Below the pieces are notes generated by a model. It was not told where the DNA came from. It worked only from the letters and a program-made list of their open reading frames with translations, and did no database searches. A stretch of 38,404 nt of DNA from Martinezella calliandrae. Lineage in GTDB: Bacteria > Pseudomonadota > Alphaproteobacteria > Rhizobiales > Rhizobiaceae. The translations under genes and the position numbers were made by a program. The stretch covers positions 1 to 38,404 of the forward strand of contig NZ_JARFYN010000062.1 of NCBI RefSeq assembly GCF_030272695.1, in the 5' to 3' direction. Of the stretch, positions 32,392-38,404 are shown piece after piece (position 1 is the stretch's first letter; every line of letters starts with the position of its first letter).

Positions 32392-33225
32392 ATGGTCGCC
32401 GCAGCGGAAAAACCGAAGGTTCTGGCCCAGGTGCGGCATGCGCGAATCTTGGAAACGCTGGCGCGCAAAGGCGCGATCTTCGTCAGCGATATCGCCTCTC
32501 AGCTCGCCGTTTCCGAAATGACCGTCCGTCGCGACCTGATCGAACTCGAAAAGGACGGCAAGCTGGTGCGCACGCATGGCGGCGCGGTGCGCAGCGGCAA
32601 GGCTTTCGAGCCGATCGCCAGCGAAGCCGTCGATCGCGAGGAGCCGACCTTCGAATCCCGGCTGACGCGCAATGCTGCGTCGAAGCGGACGATCGCTCTG
32701 GAAGCGGCCGGCGTTGCCGCCGGCGCACGTACCCTGGCCCTCGACGTCGGCACCACGACCTATCTGCTCTCGGGCCTGCTGCTCAACCAGCCGCACACGA
32801 AGATCTTCACCAACAGCGTGCGCAACGCCATGCAGCTTGGCGCTGGCGCCTGCGAAGTCTATCTGCCCGGCGGGCGCATGCGCGGCGACGAAATGGCGAT
32901 TAGCAGCCAATCGGCCGTCTCGCAATTCGAGGAGCTCTGGTTTGACATTGCCTTTGTCGGCGTGTCCGGGATCACCGCGCAGGGAATCTACGACTATTCG
33001 TTCGAGGACACGGACATGAAGCGGGTCTATCTGCGCCGCGCAACGCAGAAGGTGGTGCTTTGTGATTCCACCAAGTTCAAGCGGATATCGCTGGTGCATA
33101 TCGCGCCGCTGCAGCAATTCGACATGCTGATCACCGATGCCATGCCGCCGACCGACCTTGCCGATGCGCTCGCCGCCGCCGATGTCGAGGTGCGAATCGC
33201 GCCCGAGGAGCAGCCCTCGCTTTGA
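32392..33225 (+). CDS. DeoR/GlpR-family transcriptional regulator
   Basis: A 277-aa DeoR-type regulator. The N-terminal HTH (about 15-65) is typical: RHARILETLARKGAIFVSDI, SEMTVRRDLIELEKDGKLVR and THGGAV. The C-terminal sugar-phosphate-sensing domain has LALDVGTTTYLLSGLL, TNSVRNAM and VYLPGG. Two starts compete: ATG at 32392 (GGAG six bases upstream, my choice) and ATG at 32374 (GGAGGA 13 bases upstream), which would add six residues. First gene of a plus-strand operon with BtpA, an FGGY kinase and a gamma-glutamyltransferase. The likely effector is the phosphorylated product of that kinase. Confidence 0.9.
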   Translation: MVAAAEKPKVLAQVRHARILETLARKGAIFVSDIASQLAVSEMTVRRDLIELEKDGKLVRTHGGAVRSGKAFEPIASEAVDREEPTFESRLTRNAASKRTIALEAAGVAAGARTLALDVGTTTYLLSGLLLNQPHTKIFTNSVRNAMQLGAGACEVYLPGGRMRGDEMAISSQSAVSQFEELWFDIAFVGVSGITAQGIYDYSFEDTDMKRVYLRRATQKVVLCDSTKFKRISLVHIAPLQQFDMLITDAMPPTDLADALAAADVEVRIAPEEQPSL

Positions 33226-33293
33226 TTTGGCCTTTCGCGCATCCGTCCGCAGCGGATGCTCCTCCACTCGATTCCGCTTCAGGGAGTTCTCGC

Positions 33294-34094
33294 ATGGTCT
33301 TCGACTTTTTCGGCGCCAAAAAGAAGGTGGTCATCGCAATGGCCCATATCGGCGCTCTGCCCGGCTCGCCCGCCTATGACGCCGCCGGCGGGCTGAATAA
33401 GCTCGTCGACGACGTGCTTCTCGATATCGAGAAGCTGCAAGCGGGCGGTGTGGACGCGATCATGTTCGGCAACGAGAACGACCGGCCTTACGTCTTTCAG
33501 GCGCCGCCGGAAGGACTGGCGGCCATGACCTCGATCGTCGAGCGGGCGAAGCCGCATCTGACCGTGCCGTTCGGCGTTAACTATCTATGGGACCCCTCGG
33601 CAAGCGTTGCCATCGGCGCGGTGACGGCAGCGAGCTTCGTTCGCGAGATATTCACCGGAGTCTTCGCCTCCGACATGGGCATCTGGCAGCCGGATTGCGC
33701 CAAGGCGTCGCGGCTGCGGCACAGTCTCGGCCGCGGCGACATGAAGATGCTCTTCAACATCAATGCGGAATTCGCACATTCGCTGGACCAGCGCCCGATT
33801 GAACTCAGGGCAAAGAGCGCCGTATTCTCGTCGCTCGCCGACGCCATCCTGGTTTCGGGGCCGCTAACCGGACAGGCAGTCGATCAATCGGACCTGAGGC
33901 GCGTGTGCGAGGCCGTCAAGGATGTGCCGGTTTTCGCCAATACAGGGGTCAACAAGGATAATGTGCGCGACATATTGAGCGCCGCCAGCGGCGTTGTCAT
34001 CGGCACGCATTTCAAGGTGGACGGCAATACCTGGAATCCCGTCGACAGCGACCGGGTGAAGCGCTTCATGGAGATCGTCGAGACGCTGCGCTGA
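33294..34094 (+). CDS. BtpA/SgcQ-family TIM-barrel protein
   Basis: A 266-aa protein of the BtpA/SgcQ family. Seen are the opening VIAMAHIGALPGSPAYD, then GGVDAIMFGNENDRPY, TVPFGVNYLWDPSASVAIG, and the terminal PVFANTGVNKDNVRDIL with VVIGTHFKVDG, which resembles the phosphate-binding end of a TIM barrel. Cyanobacterial BtpA is linked to photosystem I, but the catabolic members beside kinases probably act as lyases or hydrolases on sugar phosphates. That role is inference. GGGAG precedes the ATG at 33294. It sits 14 bp before the FGGY kinase. Confidence 0.85.
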   Translation: MVFDFFGAKKKVVIAMAHIGALPGSPAYDAAGGLNKLVDDVLLDIEKLQAGGVDAIMFGNENDRPYVFQAPPEGLAAMTSIVERAKPHLTVPFGVNYLWDPSASVAIGAVTAASFVREIFTGVFASDMGIWQPDCAKASRLRHSLGRGDMKMLFNINAEFAHSLDQRPIELRAKSAVFSSLADAILVSGPLTGQAVDQSDLRRVCEAVKDVPVFANTGVNKDNVRDILSAASGVVIGTHFKVDGNTWNPVDSDRVKRFMEIVETLR

Positions 34095-34108
34095 ACACAG
34101 GAACCGCC

Positions 34109-35599
34109 ATGTCCATCACGCTCGGCCTCGATATCGGCACCACATCCACCATCGGCATCATGATCGAGCTGCCGAACCGCGTTCTGGGGCTCACCTCCCG
34201 GCCTTCGAGACTTCATTCGCCGCAGCACGGATGGGCCGAGGAAGATCCGGAGGAATGGTGGAGGAATGTATGCGAGATCGCCAGGGAACTGATTGCAACG
34301 AGTGGGATCGGGGCAGGGCAGATTTCCGCCGTCGGCGTGACCGGAATGCTGCCGGCCGTCGTGCTGCTTGATGAGGCCGGCCGGGTGCTGAGGCCTAGCA
34401 TTCAGCAAAGCGACGGGCGTTGCGGCCAGGAGGTCGAGCAACTTAAGGCCGAGTGGGATGAGGCGGATTTTCTTGCCAGAGCCGGAAACGGAATCAACCA
34501 GCAGCTGGTGACGGCAAAACTGCGCTGGATCGCTCGACACGAGCCGGAGATCTTCGGCCGCATAGGCACGGTCATGGGGTCCTACGATTTCATCAACTGG
34601 AAACTGACCGGCGAAAGGGCGGTCGAACAGAACTGGGCGCTGGAAGCGGGCTTCGTCGACATCAATACCGGCAATCTCGATGACGAGCTGATCGGGCTTG
34701 CGAGAATTAGGCGGGACGTCATTCCGAGGAAGGCGGTGTCGCATGAGGTGCTCGGCCATCTGACCGACGAAGCCGCCGAGGCGACAGGGCTCGCAATCGG
34801 AACGCCTGTCATCGGCGGGGCCGCCGACATGATCGCGTCGGCTTTCGGCGCAGGGATCAACAAGGCAGGCGACGTGCTGCTGAAATTCGGGGGTGCCGTC
34901 GATATTCTGACGGCGACGGATGTCGTGCGGCCCGACCCTCGCATGTTCCTCGACTATCATCTGGTGCCGGGGCTCTATATGCCGAACGGCTGCATGTCGA
35001 CCGGCGGCTCGGGGCTCAACTGGTTCATCAGCACCTTTGCCGGACGCGAGGAGATCGCTGCAAAGGCAGAGGGAATATCCGTGCACCACTATCTCGACCG
35101 GCTGGCCGCGGCATGCGCGCCCGGCGCGGATGGGCTGACGATCCTGCCTTATTTCCTCGGCGAGAAAACACCGATTCACGATGCCGGCGCGCGCGGACTG
35201 ATCGCCGGACTGACGCTGTCGCATCATATCGGCCATCTCTGGCGGGCGATGCTGGAAGCCTATGCCTATGCGCTGCGCCATCATATCGACGTGCTGAACG
35301 ATATCGGTCACCCGACGACGCGTTTCGTCGTCTCTGACGGAGGATCGCAGAGCCGGATCTGGATGCAGATAGTTGCCGACGTGCTGCAGCAGCCACTGCA
35401 GGGGCTCACCGGCCATCCCGGCTCCTGCCTTGGCGTCGCCTGGGCGGCGGCGATCGCTGTCGGACTGACCGAGGATTGGTCCGGCGTGACCGCCTTTGTC
35501 GGCCGGGGAAAAAGAATCGTCTCAAACCCTGAGAATGCCGCGGTTTACGATCGCGGCTATCGGACCTATCGTGCGCTCTATACACCCAGCGGGATTTGA
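34109..35599 (+). CDS. FGGY-family carbohydrate kinase, xylulokinase-like
   Basis: A 496-aa two-domain sugar kinase. N-terminal phosphate motif LGLDIGTTSTIG (about 5-16), then VTGMLPAVVLLDEAGRVLRP and QQSDGR, which parallel the substrate-binding region of xylulokinases. The second domain has ILPYFLGEKTPIHDAGARG and the FGGY-type nucleotide signature VSDGGSQSRIWMQIVADVL. Length is normal. It phosphorylates a pentulose, pentose or similar polyol; the precise substrate cannot be told. Its stop codon overlaps possible starts of the next gene, so the two are coupled. Confidence 0.9.
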   Translation: MSITLGLDIGTTSTIGIMIELPNRVLGLTSRPSRLHSPQHGWAEEDPEEWWRNVCEIARELIATSGIGAGQISAVGVTGMLPAVVLLDEAGRVLRPSIQQSDGRCGQEVEQLKAEWDEADFLARAGNGINQQLVTAKLRWIARHEPEIFGRIGTVMGSYDFINWKLTGERAVEQNWALEAGFVDINTGNLDDELIGLARIRRDVIPRKAVSHEVLGHLTDEAAEATGLAIGTPVIGGAADMIASAFGAGINKAGDVLLKFGGAVDILTATDVVRPDPRMFLDYHLVPGLYMPNGCMSTGGSGLNWFISTFAGREEIAAKAEGISVHHYLDRLAAACAPGADGLTILPYFLGEKTPIHDAGARGLIAGLTLSHHIGHLWRAMLEAYAYALRHHIDVLNDIGHPTTRFVVSDGGSQSRIWMQIVADVLQQPLQGLTGHPGSCLGVAWAAAIAVGLTEDWSGVTAFVGRGKRIVSNPENAAVYDRGYRTYRALYTPSGI

Positions 35600-35601
35600 G
35601 C

Positions 35602-37209
35602 GTGGTCACACCGGCGGATCAGGATTCCAAGAGACAGACGGCCGGGCGCGGCGGCATGGTAACAAGCCCGCACGCCCTGGCGAGCGAGGCCGGCGCTGCG
35701 ATTCTGCGTGCGGGCGGCAATGCATTGGAGGCTGCGATTGCCATCGGCAGCACGATTGCAGTCGTCTATCCGCATTTCTGCGGGCTTGGCGGCGATTCCG
35801 TCTGGATCATTGCCGATCGCAGCGGGCGGAGGACATGTTTGCTCGGCATTGGGCAGGCGGCGCGGGAATTGCCGGATTTCGGCGGGAATATCCCGCTGCG
35901 CGGACCGCTTTCGGCCCTGACCTCGGCCTGCGCCGTCGATGCATGGCGGCACGCGCATGACTATTCCACGCGGCGCTGGGGCGGAAAGATCGGTTTTCCC
36001 GCCTTGCTTGCCGATGCGATCCGCCACGCCGAAGACGGATTTCCGGTGACCCGGTCGCAGAGCTTCTGGCTTGCCTTCCGGCGAGCCGAGGCAGCAGACT
36101 GGCCCGGTTTTGCCGCGCTCTTCATGCCGGATGGAGCGGCGCCGGAAACCGGCAGTTTGTTTCGGCAGGAGAATTTGGCGCGGTCGCTTTCGCTGATCGC
36201 CCGCGATGGACCACGCTCTTTCTACGAGGGCGAACTCGGCGCTAGGATCGTCGCGGGGCTGCAGGCGGCCGGCTCTCCATTGACGAGCGACGATCTCGTG
36301 GCGACCGGAACGCGCGAGGTCGCGCCGGTCAGCCTTTCATATCGCGGTTTCGAATTGCTTGCGCCGCCGCCGCCGACACAAGGTCTGACGACGCTGGCGA
36401 TCATGGGGATTCTCGCCCATTTCGATCTCGCCGCCGAACAGGCCGGCAGCGCCGGCCATCTGCATCTCTGCGTGGAAGCCGTCAAACGCGCCTTCCTCGA
36501 CCGCGACGGCATTGCCGACCCCGATTTCGCACCGCAGCCGGTGGAGGAATGGCTGAGCGGAAAGCATCTTGCGCAGGCGGCGGCTTCCATTGATCGTGCG
36601 CAAGCGCTCGCATGGCCGGCACCCTTTCGCAGCGGCGACACCGTATTCTTCGCCGCAACCGACGCCGACGGCGGCAGCGTCAGCGTGTTGCAGAGTACCT
36701 ATTTCGATTGGGGCAGTGGGGTGGTCGTCGGGGATACGGGCATTCTCTGGCAGAATCGCGGGGCGGCATTTTCGCCCGATCCCAGGCACGTCAATGTCAT
36801 CGCGCACGGCAAACGGCCTTTCTATACCTTGAATCCGGGCCTCGGCCTGCGCAACGGCCATCCGGCTCTGCTCTACGGCACGCAGGGCGCGGACGGGCAG
36901 CCGCAGACGCTGGCTATGCTGTTGACCCGGCTGATCGATTTCGGCAATCAACCGGCGGCGGCGCTTGCCGGCCCGCGCTTCCTGCTTGGCAAGACCTTTT
37001 CCGATGACCGCAATAGCCTGAAGCTGGAGGCGGATGCCGGCAAGGACGTCTTCACGGAACTTTGCGCGCGTGGCCATGTGCTTTCCTCGATCGAAGCACA
37101 AAGCCCGCTTGCAGGACAAGCTGGTGCAATCGTCATCGGCGAAGACGGCGTGGCGACCGGCGCGCACGACCTGCGCGGCGACGGACTGGCGATCGGGATT
37201 GACGCCTGA
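35602..37209 (+). CDS. Gamma-glutamyltransferase family Ntn-hydrolase
   Basis: A protein of about 535 aa of the gamma-glutamyltranspeptidase family. The N-terminal part shows GRGGMVTSPHALASEAGAAIL, GGNALEAAIAIG and FCGLGGDSVW. The self-cleavage nucleophile is probably the Thr of SGDTVFFAATDADG (about residue 347), which would give a heavy and a light subunit. No signal peptide is visible, unlike the periplasmic E. coli enzyme, so it may work in the cytoplasm. There is no ATG near the start: GTG at 35602 or TTG at 35596 overlaps the kinase stop region, and the first ATG (35656) would trim the conserved N-terminus. It may remove a gamma-glutamyl or similar acyl group from an intermediate, or be a related acylase. 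Confidence 0.83.
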   Translation: MVTPADQDSKRQTAGRGGMVTSPHALASEAGAAILRAGGNALEAAIAIGSTIAVVYPHFCGLGGDSVWIIADRSGRRTCLLGIGQAARELPDFGGNIPLRGPLSALTSACAVDAWRHAHDYSTRRWGGKIGFPALLADAIRHAEDGFPVTRSQSFWLAFRRAEAADWPGFAALFMPDGAAPETGSLFRQENLARSLSLIARDGPRSFYEGELGARIVAGLQAAGSPLTSDDLVATGTREVAPVSLSYRGFELLAPPPPTQGLTTLAIMGILAHFDLAAEQAGSAGHLHLCVEAVKRAFLDRDGIADPDFAPQPVEEWLSGKHLAQAAASIDRAQALAWPAPFRSGDTVFFAATDADGGSVSVLQSTYFDWGSGVVVGDTGILWQNRGAAFSPDPRHVNVIAHGKRPFYTLNPGLGLRNGHPALLYGTQGADGQPQTLAMLLTRLIDFGNQPAAALAGPRFLLGKTFSDDRNSLKLEADAGKDVFTELCARGHVLSSIEAQSPLAGQAGAIVIGEDGVATGAHDLRGDGLAIGIDA

Positions 37210-37295
37210 TCGCCCCTTCGTCGGCAGGCGGACGCTCTCCGGACCAAAGACATCGGCAAGGATCTCTGGCTGGAGCCGCAGGGGTGGAGAATCAT

Positions 37296-37556
37296 TCAGG
37301 TGCATCGCGGGCGCTCGGTATCGATGCGCTTGCCATGCGCGGCATTGCGACGGCTGTTCAGGAGTTGCGGCGCTACCTTCGGGCAACCTCGGCACTGCGC
37401 GGCGCGCTCGCCATAGCCCGCGCCGGTCTTCGCGCCGACCTCCAGCGCCATCAGCTTCTCAGCGGCAAAGCCGATCATCTCGCGCAGCAAATCGGCGTCG
37501 GCTTGGTTGGAATTTGAAATCCTGACCGCACGCTTCACGCTGCCGGTCCCACACAT
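37296..37556 (-). pseudogene. IS256-family (Mutator) transposase relic
   Basis: The minus strand encodes ADADLLREMIGFAAEKLMAL followed by EVGAKTGAGYGER, the N-terminal pattern of IS256-type transposases. After GERAAQ the similarity jumps to a later part (LLNSRRNAAHGKR, compared with the usual FLEPRR-MAEKAL), indicating an internal deletion, and the frame stops soon after. No catalytic DDE portion is present, so this is a dead fragment. Confidence 0.68.
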
Positions 37557-37810
37557 TACTCGAACTTGGGCGCAGGCTCGGATATGACGCGGGTTACTCT
37601 CGGGAAGAGCCGGGTGCGGGAAATCCGCCCGCCCGGATCTGTGAGGGCGAAGCCGAATGGCATAGCCACTCGACCACTATCTCTCCTTGCCCAGTGGATG
37701 TCGCCAAACGCTGCACGAAGTCCGCGATGAAGAGCGAGGCGGTGGTGGCGGGTCGGCAACAAGGCACTGCCAGAGTTGCCGACCGAGCTGAGGTCGGGAG
37801 TCGGACTGGT
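37557..37810. other. Decayed stretch between relics
   Basis: Short frames only. A minus-strand frame ending in LTDPGGRISRTRLFPRV looks protein-like, but I do not recognise it and it has no start. The stretch connects the IS256 relic and the truncated binding-protein gene. Confidence 0.4.
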
Positions 37811-38168
37811 TCATAGTACCCATGAAACCGTCGAAGGAAACGAGATGCGCGCCGCATCGCATTCTCGGTCGACGAGAAAGTTGAGAGCCACCGTGGGGCT
37901 GTCGGCATGCAGCACCGTCGCTCGCTTGAGTGTTCGCTCAAGCTGCTTCGTATAGGCGGCGCTACGCGCTGAAGCGATGCGAATTCCGGTGGAATCCAGC
38001 TCGTCCGCCGTCCTATAGGGTGAAGCTATCGGAACCAGGTAGGTGGCTTCGACCGAGATATAGGGAGGCGAGAAGCTGAAGCGATCGGTTCTTGATGGGT
38101 CTGACGCGATGAAGGCGATGTCCCACTCACCGCCGTCGGCAGCGGAAAGAATATCCGCAGCCGATCCG
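37811..38168 (-). pseudogene. Truncated amino-acid-type ABC substrate-binding protein
   Basis: The minus strand encodes the middle of a family-3 (SBP_bac_3) periplasmic binding protein: RYGSAADILSAADGGEWDIAF, then FSFSPPYISVEATYLVP, ASPYRTADELDSTGIRIAS, YTKQLERTLKRATV and ADSPTVALNFLVDRE. The N-terminal signal and first lobe are missing, because upstream of about 38168 the DNA belongs to a transposase on the other strand. The C-terminus is also cut short after about DAARIS. It is a dead fragment broken at both ends. Confidence 0.72.
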
Positions 38169-38404
38169 TATCGAGAAGGATGTCGCAACGGTCGGCAGCT
38201 TCTGTCCGAGATCAAAGCCCAGGGATTCAAAGGAAGCCGTGACACTGTTTACCGATGGACCGCAGACCTGAAGAAACAGCAACAATCCTCCAAACGAGAA
38301 AGGAGCCGTCCCTGGCGACCGCCATCCCGGCGAAGATGTGCATGGCTTCTGGGTCAGGACCCGCAATCCTGTGATGCGAAGGCCAAGTGTTTCCTGAAGC
38401 ATGT
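38166..38404 (+). pseudogene. ISL3-like transposase fragment, cut by the window end
   Basis: The plus strand reads PYREGCRNGRQLLSEIKAQG, then FKGSRDTVYRWTADLKKQQ, RPWRPPSRRRCAWLLGQDP and a continuing Cys/Lys-rich run to the last base. The GC-NG-QL--EI-AQGF-GS--TV-RW pattern followed by a P-S-R---WLL--DP block is that of ISL3-family transposases between the N-terminal zinc/HTH part and the DDE core. The N-terminal portion is absent: the similarity starts abruptly at the junction with the binding-protein relic. The remainder lies beyond the window, so it could not be judged. Confidence 0.6.

Noticed and set aside
33884..35416. 510-codon minus-strand open frame
   Set aside because: Antisense to the FGGY kinase and the end of the BtpA gene; both carry clear family motifs.
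1..38404. CRISPR arrays, tRNA or rRNA genes, riboswitches, replication origin
   Set aside because: No regularly spaced repeats, cloverleaf-like segments or rRNA motifs were seen in any intergenic gap.

Overview
The window looks like an accessory (plasmid or chromid) segment from a member of the Rhizobiaceae, probably Rhizobium or a close relative. The reasons are the high G+C coding sequence, the dense arrays of ABC-transporter catabolic operons with local LysR/AraC/MarR/DeoR regulators, and two copies of a palindromic intergenic repeat (GCATGATGCCGA core) of a kind I associate with Rhizobium genomes. Taxonomy is an inference; there is no rRNA or tRNA marker here.

Region 1 (about 0.2-3.0 kb) is a cyanate-detoxification locus: cynR diverges from cynT (beta carbonic anhydrase) and cynS (cyanase), followed by a DUF1348 protein where E. 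coli has cynX. Region 2 (3.0-6.6 kb) is a disturbed stretch. It holds a GSU2403-type nucleotidyltransferase-fold protein, a DUF1684 protein, and a broken DUF4143 ATPase gene whose middle segment is inverted relative to its C-terminal end.

Region 3 (6.6-20.1 kb) is a phenylpropanoid / lignin-monomer catabolic island. One long minus-strand operon (15.1 to 6.6 kb) carries an aldehyde dehydrogenase, a complete branched-chain-amino-acid-type ABC importer, a coniferyl-alcohol-dehydrogenase-like SDR and a second aldehyde dehydrogenase, with a divergent AraC regulator. Next to it is a ferBA-type pair: an ADP-forming feruloyl/hydroxycinnamoyl-CoA synthetase and a hydroxycinnamoyl-CoA hydratase-lyase. 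These diverge from a MarR regulator whose start is preceded by two tandem 23-bp near-palindromic operators. Together the genes could take up phenylpropanoids and convert coniferyl alcohol to coniferyl aldehyde, ferulate, feruloyl-CoA, vanillin and vanillate.

Region 4 (20.3-37.2 kb) is a second catabolic island with no pathway that I recognise. A minus-strand operon encodes an FAD monooxygenase, a questin-oxidase-like protein and three amidohydrolases (two cytosine-deaminase-like, one 8-oxoguanine-deaminase-like). Divergent from it is a MalEFG-type importer. Further right are its UgpC/MalK-type ATPase and an SDR (minus strand), then a DeoR regulator, a BtpA/SgcQ TIM-barrel protein, a xylulokinase-like FGGY kinase and a gamma-glutamyltransferase (plus strand). 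The content suggests import and dismantling of an N-glycosylated or N-heterocyclic compound. This is the best candidate in the window for an undescribed system.

Region 5 (37.2-38.4 kb) is a graveyard: an IS256-family transposase relic, a truncated polar-amino-acid-type substrate-binding protein, and an ISL3-like transposase fragment that runs off the window end.
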